In this document: in pieces, positions 12,601-22,079 of the stretch
Position numbering within the stretch: the stretch's first letter is position 1
Layout of the letters: each line of letters opens with the position of its first letter
Assembly (NCBI GenBank): GCA_949130495.1
Contig: OX422213.1
Span: 540,439,467-540,503,466, forward strand
Direction: 5' to 3'
Source of the DNA: Sambucus nigra
Taxonomy: Eukaryota > Streptophyta > Magnoliopsida > Dipsacales > Adoxaceae
DNA length: 64,000 bases
The notes under the pieces: model-generated
Databases searched by the model: none
Seen by the model: the letters and a program-made list of their open reading frames with translations, nothing else
What the model was told of the DNA's origin: nothing
Made by a program: the position numbers and the translations under genes

Positions 12601-15600
12601 AGGGGCACTGATCCTACCTCCTTAATCGAGTCTCCGCTCTACCTAGTCAGAATCAAACTTAAAATTGCCATACCACTTTTGCCAAGTCTCTAAATGAGGC
12701 ATCAATAGTCAAGACCGATACCTCAAGAGGCAAGACACATCAAAAAGTGTCAAGTATGTTTTATAAACTCATCGTGTGGAAGTTTCTTATGGGGGAATGT
12801 GGGGCCGATCAAAACCTTTTATTCGGGAACTTTAAAGGAATGTGCACTAGAGAATAGATATCAGGAATTCGTTATGCCAACACAGCTAACCACCTCAAAA
12901 TGAGAGGTAGGGCACACCCTCCTTCGGAACCACCGAGCTCGTAAAAGTATGAAATATACTCATGTTTACATTGTCTTATTCCGTACGACAATTACACGTT
13001 GAAATATACTCATGTTTACATTGTCTTATTCCGTACGAAAATTACACGTTGAGTCATGAAAAGCTTCATCGTTCAAGATTTCAACCACCTTGAATATGCC
13101 ACTTATGACAAAGGTAAAATTGACTTGGAACCCATAGTATACTTTTGGTTAATAACATGTTTAAATGGAGTTTTTTTTTTAATTGAAAATGTTTTAACAA
13201 TGTGTGTAATTGCCAAAATACATGTATAATATACATTTCGTATAAAACTTATTTTCAAACCAAGTGCATATAGTGTATTTATAATACTTGAGTTAAGGTT
13301 TCAAGTTCTTATGTTTTGTCCTTTTTGCTCCTGCGATGTAGTGATTCGCAACCCAAGAAGTGATGAACCCCGTTAAATTTTTTGCACCTTGTTCGTAAAA
13401 TCATTCACAATTGCGCATTTTATAAACTTTCAACATTTGGGATACCTCATACACCCTAGGTAGTAAAGTGGAGCAACTATCTAGGTTCTTTTCTTGTAAT
13501 AAGTTTTTATCAACTTTAAAGAAGATTTGGAAACGGTTTAAAGGTGGAAATATCAATCAAGAGAAAGGTTGACATGTTGCGGCGTGGTGGGTGATTGGAT
13601 GCAAACCATACTCACTCTTGTAACTACAATGTGTAAAAGTAAGTTGCGAAAGTTGTGCATATTGAGTCTATCATAGATTCAAGTTTGTTAGTCACTTTTT
13701 CATTTGTGTAAATACCTACACTAGTGCAAGTTGTCGTTCAGCCCCAAGTTATTCCCGCAAAGGTTTCCTTGTAAAAATCCTAGTCTCAAAGTGGATGATT
13801 TACTTTTCCACATTTCGATTCTCTTTTTATGCGTAGTGAACTTATGTTAAAAATTGAATCATTTTTGTAAATTACCTTTTGCCACTAGGACATTAGGATA
13901 ATTTTAATTTCATTAGCTAGACCACACATTCTCACTTCACCCCCTCAAGAACCTTATACACTTACCACTCCGTAGACTTTCAATGCCCTGTGTACACTCT
14001 TCAAACAATATAATTATCAACCTTAAATGAAATGAGATATGAATCCTTCAAAGATACCACCCTTTATGTCACCTCATCACCCAACAACCCAACCTCGAGC
14101 CCATATCTACATGATCACTTCTCATTCCATGCACCTAACAACCATAGTAGCTACAATATCACTCGAGACGACCCAAATCAACCCCAAATGCACTATACAT
14201 ACCGTATCCCACTTTATTTTTAAAGACCGACGTTGATTAATGGTTCGTGTAGCTACACTAACCCCAAAAATAGCTACACGAACCATTAATCAATTGAAGT
14301 AGAAATATTTATACCAACGTCGGTCTTTATACCCCCTTACCTATTCATGTGGGAGGATGTCTCCATGGAGTTCAGTGTGGACCTCCCTCGCACCACTTGG
14401 GGACACTATTCGATCTTTGTTGTCGTCAATCGGCTCTCCAAGATGGCACATATCATCCCGTGCTCCCACACGACAAATGCTTCCCATGTAGCCACCCTCT
14501 ACTTTTAAGATATTGTTCGTTATCACAATGTGCCCCGTAGCATCATATCCGATAGGGATGTCCACTTCACTGGTCACATTTGGCGGACTTTGTGGGGATT
14601 ATTATAATGTTCCCTTTAGTTTTTCCCTACCTTTCACCCCAGATCGAAGACTGACGGCTAAACTGAGGTTGTCAATCAAAGCGTAGGGGATTTGCTCTAT
14701 TGTTTAACCACTGAGACTCCATGTCAATGGGATGTCGTCATTGCACATGCCGACTTTACATTCAACAATGTTGTCGACCAATCCATCAGTCTCTCTCTCC
14801 ATTTCAAATTATTTTAGAGACCTCACCGTCCACACCATTGGGCTTGGCCGAGCTCTCTCACGTGGTCCCGGTCAGCTCCACAATCATTGAGTTTGCCACC
14901 CGCTACCGTCCACGCTAATGTCCACACCCACTTTGAGCATATGCACGCCTCCTATAAAGATCATGTTGATGCATGTCGTTGTGTCGTCTTCCTTCCATCC
15001 GGATGATTTAGTCATGGTCTATCTTCAGAAGGCTCGCCATCACGGCAAAGGACACAAGCTTCAAATGCATCGCTTTGGGTCGTTTCCGGTGGTTTGGAGT
15101 TGTGGCGACAATGCCTATAAGGTTTATTCGCCAGCAGAGCTTTGCATGTATCGCAGCTTCAACGTTGCCGACCTCTCCCCCTTCTAAGGTACTCACATTC
15201 CTCCGATGCCTCTTCCCCCAGCGGAGGGCCGCCCAGTTCGTTCCCACATTGATCGTGTTGGGGGTGCTTTAGCATCGAAAGTAGTTTCATCCCCATCTAG
15301 GGACTACACCCATTTCCTCATCCGTTTGCACGATCGGCCCGAGGCCGAAGACACTTGGATCACCCGAGGCCAAAGACACTTGGATCACCGAGGTCGTGTT
15401 GCAGCGCATCGACCCCGACTTTTACCGCCAGTATTAAGACTACATGAAAACTTTTCATGGGGGGAGAGTGATGAATGAGCATAAATGATTGGGGCTATTT
15501 TCATTCTTTTGTCATTTGATCTTTTGAGGGCCTTTTAGATTGACAATGATGTCACACATTCTCGTGACATGACATTTTGAGAATCCTCTCCATTATTCCA

Positions 15601-16272
15601 TTGTACTCTATAAATAGGATGATCCTTATCCTTTTGTACTCTATTTTGTGAGACTAACGAGAATTAGAAACTGAGCATTTGGCCTCTAAATTGTCATTGT
15701 TGTCTCGTTTTTAAATTAAATCGCTTCCGTTTCCAACTACACATGATAAATAATTGAATTGTTTAAGACAAGTTGGTGAAAAAGGAAGAGCCATAGATGA
15801 AAGTTAGTTTACGGCACCATGGTGGCCATCTACTTGTAAGGCATTCAATAAGATTAAGCTTTCATCTATCGACAGAAGCTGAGCAGCAGTAGAAATATTA
15901 ATTTTGGACGTTACCCGAAAGTATGGGCATAGAGAGAGTGCAGGTGGTGCAACAAACTAGACTAAAAACAGAAGCCGCGAGTCTCAACTTGTGGCGGGCC
16001 AAAAGACTCCACAGCAGACCCCAACCTATGGCACTAGCCGGTTCTACGGTTTCGGTCCGAGACATCGAATCATCTAGCTTCGGATCATCTCCGGCTAACA
16101 TCGGATCAGAAGCCGATCCTGTTATGTAAGCGGAGGGTGTTAAGGTTGAGACCTTCAATTTTGGAGCCCATAAAGGTGGAGAGAGACTGTGGCGATTGGT
16201 TGGTGTTAGTGTGTATTGTTTTGGAATTGGGAGATTGAGGGGAAGGATGAGTGGGAGAGTTGCAGAAGCCAT
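6471..16272 (-). CDS. ABCB28: ABC transporter B family member 28-like, 5' part (exons 1-2)
   Basis: Two exons join on the minus strand: 16272-15915 (119 codons plus 1 nt) and 6658-6471 (2 nt plus 62 codons). The joint is phase 1, with GT at 15914-15913 and AG at 6660-6659, and forms a Gly codon. The protein begins MASATLPL, a Ser/Thr-rich plastid-type transit region. It then matches plant ABCB28: AYITGSASDP, GLLWSLLARHKLRLA and CTTCTLSMPILSG from exon 1, and RFFEVLIGTRPEPLWKLLSK and LRAQIFRSVLIQK from exon 2. In this family the segment is the start of the transmembrane domain of a half-size transporter. The Walker motifs and ATPase domain must be encoded left of the window. Whether the whole gene is intact cannot be judged here. 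Confidence 0.85.
6660..7552. other. Intron sequence, nothing recognised
   Basis: AT-rich. Two open frames (6697-6900 and 6910-7203, plus strand) show no family resemblance and are probably chance. Confidence 0.4.
7553..7740 (+). mobile_element. LTR remnant with primer-site-like end
   Basis: A TGTTAGGATG start and an AAGGCACA end are followed at 7713 by TGGTATCAGTG, close to the initiator-Met tRNA primer site TGGTATCAGAGC. A short gag-like frame starting MVEGN follows near 7760. Only this 5' portion remains; no matching 3' LTR was seen. Confidence 0.4.
8295..8605 (+). repeat. 5' LTR of the small LTR element
   Basis: 311 bp from TGATGTG to TACGTCA. A TATAAATACCC box near 8490 and a GAGAGAGTTTGAGAGAG stretch near 8550 are repeated in the 3' copy. 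Confidence 0.9.
8608..8619 (+). promoter_or_regulatory. Primer binding site (initiator-Met tRNA type)
   Basis: TGGTATCAGAGC begins two bases after the 5' LTR, the standard spacing for priming minus-strand DNA synthesis. Confidence 0.9.
8695..9348 (+). CDS. Proline-rich gag-like open frame of the small LTR element
   Basis: 217 codons starting MSTSAANPFDQIMEALNQM, a helical start like the N-terminus of some gypsy gag proteins, followed by about 150 residues dominated by Pro, Thr, Asn and His. No zinc knuckle or protease motif is present. The strand is extremely C-rich and G-poor between ~8790 and ~9180, and other frames are open too, so the length of the frame is weak evidence of coding. Translation into a protein is uncertain. 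Confidence 0.45.
   Translation: MSTSAANPFDQIMEALNQMKAQMDGYIARLPPPPPKLPPTPINPNPNPQNPSTYASATHFTPPTQENQNPNPMSPPTTLRTTIQTHPTTPPPQTAARNTPKNLQTSQTKTAHPIFTNPNNTKPHPNPTHYRSETAHNPTKTHHQDLPNLPSFHRCSGNPKTSTAHLRISHPQSDSPDPRPNRPDRAAFCPGHTQRLRMNPPGVRRGHHGSSTSHNSV
9809..10116 (+). repeat. 3' LTR of the small LTR element
   Basis: 308 bp, aligned with the 5' LTR along its whole length with a handful of differences, for example TTTAAAAGGAAGG against TTTAGAAGAAGGAAGG. Confidence 0.9.
11606..11794 (+). other. Conserved small open frame, copy A
   Basis: A 62-codon frame starting MRHESFDDTSLYVTSSP. It aligns without gaps to the frame at 14032-14223 in the other duplicate. No family is recognised. It could be a gag remnant, because decayed gypsy sequence follows the second copy. 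Confidence 0.35.
11794..12221. other. Spacer between duplicate blocks
   Basis: About 430 bp unique to this position, with no recognised gene. A possible short plus-strand frame with KINIETSIEEYERTFSHR (near 11850) has no identified family. Confidence 0.4.
12222..14217. repeat. Tandem duplicate block, copy B (uninterrupted)
   Basis: Paralogous to 8038-11793. At 12451-12460 the sequence reads GATTTTTTAC with a single six-T run, exactly the pre-insertion site of the LTR element in copy A. Copy B also carries a local 50-bp repeat. Confidence 0.85.
12951..13050 (+). repeat. 50-bp direct repeat, two copies
   Basis: Two adjacent units start GAAATATACTCATG at 12951 and 13001 and differ by one base. 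Copy A of the block has one unit, so this is a local duplication. Confidence 0.9.
14032..14223 (+). other. Conserved small open frame, copy B
   Basis: 63 codons starting MRYESFKDTTLYVTSSP, collinear with 11606-11794. Both frames stay open in spite of many substitutions. Function unknown. Confidence 0.35.
14221..14329. mobile_element. Foldback MITE
   Basis: Perfect 15-bp outer inverted ends TAAAGACCGACGTTG and CAACGTCGGTCTTTA enclose a second inverted pair, GATTAATGGTTCGTGTAGCT at 14235-14254 and its complement at 14273-14292. The element is about 109 bp. It lies exactly between duplicate copy B and the gypsy fragment. Family not determined; a TA target duplication is possible. Confidence 0.75.
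14332..15468 (+). pseudogene. Ty3/gypsy (chromovirus-type) integrase and chromodomain-like 3' end
   Basis: Frames on the plus strand with several breaks give, in order: the integrase core (NRLSKMAHIIPC near 14425, then PRSIISDRDVHFTGHIWRTLW near 14535-14600), the integrase C-terminal part (DLVMVYLQKARHH, GSFPVVWSCGDNAYKV, FNVADLSPF, 15006-15185) and a chromodomain-like tail (YTHFLIRLHDRPEAEDTWIT near 15308-15365). Stops and frameshifts occur throughout, and the position normally held by the first catalytic Asp reads Glu (SMEF). Everything upstream of integrase is missing. Confidence 0.85.
15459..15743 (+). mobile_element. Polypurine tract and 3' LTR of the gypsy fragment
   Basis: GGGGGGAGAG at 15459-15468 is followed by an LTR of about 275 bp from TGATGAATGAGC (15469) to ACTACACA (15743). 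A TATAAATAGG box lies near 15609. The corresponding 5' LTR is not in the window. Confidence 0.7.
15915..16272 (-). CDS. ABCB28: ABCB28-like exon 1
   Basis: The start at 16272 is preferred over an in-frame upstream Met at 16308 because MASAT starts a typical transit peptide. The first ~50 residues are Pro/Ser/Thr-rich with few acidic residues, as in plastid targeting. Residues ~80-119 form the first hydrophobic helix region (RLAASVFSLVCCTTCTLSMP). The exon ends one base into a Gly codon at a GGTAACG donor. The 5' flank carries a CCA-rich stretch at about 16330-16350 and no obvious TATA box. Confidence 0.85.
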
Positions 16273-16463
16273 TTGTTGAGTATGGAAGATTAAAGATAGC
16301 AGCAACACCCGATGGCTAATATTTGGGAGGTGGTGGTGGTGGTTGTGTAAGCTCTAGCGTATTGAACTCGTAAATCCACCTCAAGCCTCGTTTGATAGCG
16401 CAGCTGAATCAGATATTATAAGGATGCGCTGATGAGATGTATTTTAATTCTGCATTAGTTATT

Positions 16464-16839
16464 TGGGTGCACAACGAAATCGGAAATCTGATAAATCGAA
16501 TCAAATCGACTTCATTGATTCGGTTTGGATCGATTTTTTTGTTCAATGGTTCGGTTCCGATTTGAAGAGAAAAAAAACGATACATCAATTCGGTTCTCGG
16601 TTCCAGGGTTAAAAAACTGATCCGATCCGAACCAATCCGGAACCGAACCGATTTATAATTACATATATATATTTATTTAATATATTTAACACTTGTAATT
16701 TATATTTTTGTGATTATTTGAGTTTCTAACTTAAGTTAAAGTCGGTTCGGTTCCGGTTCCAAAAATTTGGAACCGACCGAGGTCGGTTCGATTCTCGGAT
16801 TAGTACCAAAACCGATCCAAACCGAACCGTGTGCACCCC
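16464..16839. mobile_element. Non-autonomous inverted-repeat element (hAT-like)
   Basis: About 375 bp bounded by GGGTGCAC (16465) and GTGCACCC (16838), full of GGTTCGG/CCGAACC motifs in both orientations. GTTAT occurs close to both ends and may be part of a target duplication. Many plant hAT-type non-autonomous elements look like this. It sits about 190 bp upstream of the ABCB28-like start codon. Confidence 0.6.
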
Positions 16840-16918
16840 TACGTTATAGTATATAAAATATAAATTCATTTTAAAAAATTTCATTATATAAATATAACAC
16901 GTCTTTCATTAAAAAAAG

Positions 16919-17141
16919 AATCGAATACCAAAAAGTCATTCAAATATTTTTTAATACATATTTAGTCCAAGCCTTTTATTTTGTACCAAAAAATTCATTA
17001 TTTTCTTATCTTTAAAGGTCCGCGCCAACGGCATGATAAAGCTTTTTTGGCATGGCGAAGGACCTTTTGGTGCAAAATAAAAAGAATTGGACTAAACATG
17101 TATTAAAAAATGTTCGAGGGACTATTTAGTATCCTCCCCTT
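16919..17141. mobile_element. Foldback MITE with ~75-bp arms
   Basis: The left arm from GAATACCAAAAAGTC through TTTAGTCCAAG (16923-16990) pairs with the right arm from TGGACTAAA through GGGACTATTTAGTATCC (17091-17137). The two arms are ~80% complementary by eye, with a GC-richer centre near 17020-17060. Terminal sequence of the GGGGAGGATACTAA type is common among plant MITEs. No coding potential. Confidence 0.75.
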
Positions 17142-17149
17142 AAAATAAT

Positions 17150-18240
17150 AATATTTTGTTTATTACACTATCAATCATATAAAATTACATTTATTATTGA
17201 TATTGAAATTTTTTTTACCTTTAATATCACAAATAAATATAGATATTTTTTTATCAAAAAACTTTTATAGTGTAAGTAATTATTTATTCATATGAGTTAT
17301 GTGTTTCTACAATTACATACACTCAACCTACTTTGAGTATGATTTGCACATAAAAGATTACTATAAGCGTAAATTGATCCAAACACGAATCTTTATACCA
17401 TGCAATGTTCATTGCTATCTTATTTTTTCATGCACCTATGACGGTGATAGGTTCCAAAGGTAGTGTCCATATATTATTTCTTAAAATACAATATAATCAG
17501 ACCTTAATCTACCCAAACCATTCATATATTAGTGTATTAAAAACAAATTCTACATTATTTTTAATAAAAAAAACATATTTTATTTAATGTTTTTAATAAA
17601 ATCAAAAAATTCTATAAAATGAAAAAGGTTTTAACAGTAAATAGTAAAAACAGTTTAAAAATATTTAGATACTTTTTATAAACAGTTTATAAATATAGTA
17701 AAAAACTTTGTAAATATTTTTTTAATATTTAAAAAAAAAGTAAATAAAAAATATTTATAAAACTTTTTAACTTCCATTTTACCTATTTTTTAATAAAAAA
17801 AACTAAAAAACAGTTTTTATATATATTTATAAAAAACATTTTAAAAAATAATTGTTTTTATACAAATTTATAAAAACACTAAAAAAGGTTAAAAAATGTT
17901 TTGATATATATTTAAAAATAACTATTTTTACTGTGTTCTGAACAATTTATATATACATTTATAAAAAATAATTTATATATATATATATATTTATAAAAAT
18001 ATTTTAAAAATAGTAAATAAAAAACTTTATTTTTTATCCTTTTTTACTTTTATTTAAAAATAAAAATAGTAAAAATGACACATATGAAAATAATAAAAAT
18101 GTTATTTAAAAAAACATTTTTTATATTTATATATAAAAATTGCTTTTTATTAATATATATATAATAGGGATAATTATAAGGTTTGGATCATATTTTAGTT
18201 TATTTTAAAAGTGCACTTATATTTGATCATTTAAATAATT
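17150..18240. other. AT desert
   Basis: About 1.1 kb of almost pure A/T with short A and T runs and TATA repeats. No gene. It separates the ABCB28-like upstream region from the subtilase fragment. Confidence 0.8.
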
Positions 18241-18319
18241 AAGGAAAGAGACAATAAACAGATTCGATGAGATCTTATTATACCACACTCAACATCACAA
18301 CCTCACTCTATTCGTTATA

Positions 18320-18690
18320 CCCTAGATTACTCTCATGGTGTCATTCTCCAATCAATCTCACATTTTCTTCCTTACTCTCTACCACTGTTACACTTCCAAG
18401 TTCACTCACCCAAACAACATCCTCCACGTCTACGACACCGTTTTCCATGGCTTCTCAACTTCTCTCTTGCCATCCCATGTCGCTGTCGTTTTATGACACT
18501 CATCAGTCCTCGTCGTAGTGCAAGATCGACGGAGACAACTTCACACAACTCGCTCATAGCAATTTATTGCTCTAACAAACCAAAAGGGTCTCGGCCCGAA
18601 TTTGATTACAGGTTCGATGTTATAATCAGAGTTCTCGATACAGGAATTTGGCCCGAACGACATTATAATCAGAGTTCTTGATTTCAATCC
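18320..18690 (+). pseudogene. Subtilisin-like protease fragment (SBT1.6-like)
   Basis: Plus-strand frames resemble the N-terminal part of plant subtilases. HVYDTVFHGFSTSLLPSHV (18430-18490) is the I9 inhibitor propeptide. VVVQDRRRQLHTTRS (18510-18555) is the propeptide-catalytic junction. LTNQKG and then VIIRVLDTGIWPERH (frame changed) reach the catalytic Asp region. The wording is closest to the SBT1.6 group. A one-base deletion near 18590, stops near 18498 and 18558, and a local duplication of a TTATAATCAGAGTTCT segment at 18620 and 18662 break it. The His and Ser catalytic regions are absent. Confidence 0.8.
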
Positions 18691-18778
18691 GACTCTAGAA
18701 AACAAATCTGAACCATTTTTCATTTCATATCCGAGAATTTTTTAATTGATAGACGGAAGAGATTTTGGGCATATATAA

Positions 18779-18985
18779 TGGGAAGGTGAGAGTTTGGTTT
18801 GGATGCTTTGGGTTTTGAAACGCTTTGCTTCAGAGTGGTTGATTGAGATGTGGAGAGAATTACGAACGGTCTAAGTGGAAGATGGGAAGGTGAGGGTTTA
18901 ATTTGGAGGCCTTTGAGTTTTGAAACGTTTTGTTTCGGGGTGATTAATTTAGAGAGAATTACGGACGGTCTAAGAGGAATGATCG
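18779..18985. repeat. ~105-bp tandem repeat, two diverged copies
   Basis: Two units begin GGGAAGGTGAG (18780 and 18887) and end at ACGGTCTAAG plus a short tail. Shared segments include TTTTGAAACG and GAGAGAATTACG. Confidence 0.8.
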
Positions 18986-18989
18986 AAAA

Positions 18990-19780
18990 TTTCATATAAT
19001 AAAGCCTCATTAATACCTCTAATACTATCGTATTATAGGTATAATATAGATAGGATGCGATATAATAATTCAAACATGTATTTAAAATGTTTCGAATGGG
19101 ATTAATATATTTTTAGTTTTTTTAAAATATCCTTGTTTCGTATTTAATATTCAGAAAATACAAAAATATACCTTTATCACATATTTTAATTCAGTAACAT
19201 AGTTTTTAGTGCCTTCATATGCAAGCAAACTAAAAATTAAATTGAAATATCAATGTAGACACCCAGTCACATTGCATGCAATTTATATTTACATGTTGAC
19301 CCGAAATACGACCCAAAAATTAATTGTCACTCTCACTTTTAAATAAAATAATATGATTACATCAAAACACATGGTGCCCAAAATTACTGGCATAACAAAG
19401 TCGACAATTTACCATTTGTTCATTCCAATGTCAGTAACATTTTAATACACCATTTGTACGTGTGTGTGTGTGCCCGCGCATATATATAAACTAGCTAAAA
19501 AATATATAATATTTGTATATGTTTATAAAACCATTTTTGTTCTTACCTTTTATTATTTCCATATCATTCTAGTCTTTGTATATTTTCTTTTACTGAAAAA
19601 TAGTTTTTTTTAAGTTAAACTTGAAGTGGGGTGGTCAAAGAGCAGCAATAATGCTTATGTATTTATATACATACTTCTTATGGTAATGTCGAGGTGGGAG
19701 AAACATACTGTCATGTGGTATTTTCAATTTTTTCTATACGAAATTTTATATACTTAAAATTGACGTTCATTTTTTTTATA
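18990..19780. other. No feature seen
   Basis: AT-rich intergenic sequence with short GTGTGTGTG and TATATATA runs near 19460-19490. No gene recognised. Confidence 0.5.
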
Positions 19781-20274
19781 ATATTATAAATTTGATCAGG
19801 ACATACATATGGTGTGTAGTAGACTTATTATTGAAAGCAATGGTGGTCATCCCCGATCCTCGCAACGGGAGAGGATCCCTTTGGTCCCTCGTGTCCCTCT
19901 CGGGAGAGCTTCGGCCGGCATCGTTGATGAGGTGAAAAATGTAGAGAGATGGAGTCGCCAGTCTATTTTACTCAAAACAGACAAAAGGAAAGGGAGCCAT
20001 CCCGAAGGACAGCATCCAAAGACATACATATTATAAATTTGATCAGGACATACATATGGTGTGTCGTAGACTTATTATTGAAAGCAATTATGGCCATCCC
20101 CGATCCTCGCGGCGGGAGAGGATCCCTTTGGTCCCTCATGTCCCTCTCAGGAGCGCTTCAGCCGGCGTCGTTGATGAGGTGAAAATGTAGAAAGATGGAG
20201 TCACCAGTCTATTTACTCAAAACAGATAAAAGAAAAAGGGAGTCATCCCGAAGGACAACATCCAAAGACATACT
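19781..20274. repeat. 247-bp direct duplication across the Tat element junction
   Basis: Units 19781-20027 and 20028-20274 each hold 61 bp of host flank ending GAAAGCAAT and the outer ~185 bp of the Tat LTR. The internal joint has CATAC/ACATA microhomology. Because each unit includes both flank and LTR, the duplication followed the insertion. Confidence 0.88.
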
Positions 20275-21978
20275 GATACATACGAAACAACAATGATTCG
20301 AAAAAGGGTCCGGAGGCTAAGTTATGAAATGGGAAGGTGTTAGGCACCCATTCCGCCCTTATGGTCTCTCATGGGTTATTGTTATTTTTCTTTATTTCCC
20401 CGTGATATGTGTACATGTGTATATGTAGCGGAGATAGGAATCATCAACTTGTATCATGGAAGAGATAAAGCGAGTCATCCGTAGAAATGTTCCTAAAAAT
20501 ATTATTAAAAAATAGGATTTACACGATTATCCTCGCGTTGATCGTTTTAACGGAACGATAACGCACATGGAATAATACGCCACTAAGAACAAATATATGT
20601 ATATGTAAATATATAGAATTTAAGAGAATTGAGTTTAAAGAATATAGAGAAAATAGAAAATGAGAGAAAAGTAGGAATATAACTCGAGTCACGAGTTTTA
20701 CCCCGAGACGCCTACGTAGCCTATAGAGGCATCAAAGTACACGCAGTTCATATGCAAAATGAGGGGTGGGATTTATCCCATAAATCCAATCGTGGACTTC
20801 TCTTATATGTGTGTGTGTGTAAAAAAAAGTGTTTTAGTTGTGAGAAAAGTGTGAGAATTCCCGCATGGAATTTATGAGCAAATCCTCTTCTTCTTTTTTT
20901 TAGTTTTATTTATATGAAAATAAGAGATGTGCAATAATACTAAATAAAAAGTATATTAAGATATGTGACATGAGAGAATAAAAGTTCTAAGTAATAAAAC
21001 AAATTAATGCAAATTTAGGGAGATTTAAAGAGAAAGTTGAGAAAGTTGGATGTTGGATGTTGGGGAGCAGCCCTTGCACTTGGGTGATGATGGAGGATAC
21101 TTGATTCACCAAATTTGAGGAAAGAGGTGATGAAAGGTGAAGGTTGGAAAGGAATTTGGATGTGGAAATCACATTGACTTCGAGAGAGGTTTTCTAAGCT
21201 TGCTGAGAGTAATGAATTTCTGATTTTTTTCTCTCCTTCAAATGAGGTTAGGCCCTCCTTTTTATAGGCCCGGGGCATTGCTGATCGGCATAGCCCTGGT
21301 CCTGCCAATCGATAGGTGTGTTTAGGCACACTGTCGATAGGCAGGGTTTGGAACCTGTCGTTTGGCAGTCTCTTTCAGGTTCCTTCGAAAAATTGATCGT
21401 AGAGCGCAAAACGTTGATCCGAATCGCGCACGAGGGTGAACAGTTGGAAAGTTAATTCAGAGACCTTCGAAAGTCTGTGGACTGATCCCGAGTCTGGGAG
21501 TTGACTTTGGATCAAATATGGCTCAGAAACGTTCATCGATCATTTGAACGGAGAATTATCGAATGCAAACGGATCGTTCGTCCGCATGGCAAGTCAGAAT
21601 CGTTCACGGGGTGGACCGTTGGAAAGATGAGGAGATGTACTTAGACATTCCAAAGAGTTTGACTCGGTTCGGGGAGTTAACTTTGGTCAACCTAGGCCTG
21701 GGAGCACACGGTGACCTTTCGGAGTAAAATGGATCGTTCATTCGTATCGTAAGTCAGAATCACGCATGGGATGGACCGTTGGAAAGGAGTTTCAGTGCCC
21801 TTCGAAGATTCATTCAGTCTCGTTCGAGATGAAGAGTTTAAATTTTGGTCAAACGGAGCCTGAGAGTTCCCAATGGCCTTTAGGTCAGTACCCGTGGTAT
21901 GACTTGGGTTTACAATGATGAAAGGAGGTGCTAGGGACCTAAGGAGAGGTTAGGGGGTATTAGAATGGGGTGTCTACA
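20089..21978 (-). repeat. 3' LTR of the Tat element
   Basis: It aligns throughout with 48886-50797. On the minus strand the core promoter reads CCTATAAAAAGG (21259-21270). The outermost base pair is mutated (TATGG for TGTGG). Confidence 0.92.
21261..21320 (-). promoter_or_regulatory. LTR core promoter and TGCCGATC module
   Basis: On the minus strand TATAAA lies at 21266-21261. About 12-55 bp upstream come ATGCCGATCAGCA and TCGATTGGCAGGACCAGG. The same block is in the other LTR at 50096-50156, and related blocks precede both antisense genes of this element. Confidence 0.65.
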
Positions 21979-22079
21979 GAGTCTCTCGACGGGGGAGTTT
22001 GGAACAAATGATAGTCGTCGAATAGACACCACATGATGCCTTTGAAAGAGGATGACCGGAGGGTCGAGGTTGATTCCGA

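Larger units (their letters stand above)
6659..15914 (-). other. ABCB28-like intron 1 (9.3 kb)
   Basis: Defined by the two exons and their canonical GT and AG ends. It contains, left to right in the window, an LTR remnant, a duplicated ~2-kb block, a complete small LTR element, a foldback MITE and a gypsy 3' end. Mobile DNA or its duplications make up most of the intron. Confidence 0.8.

Noticed and set aside
14221..14329. Possible microRNA precursor hairpin
   Set aside because: Perfect terminal inverted repeats and a nested pair fit a MITE; no evidence for a single processed arm.
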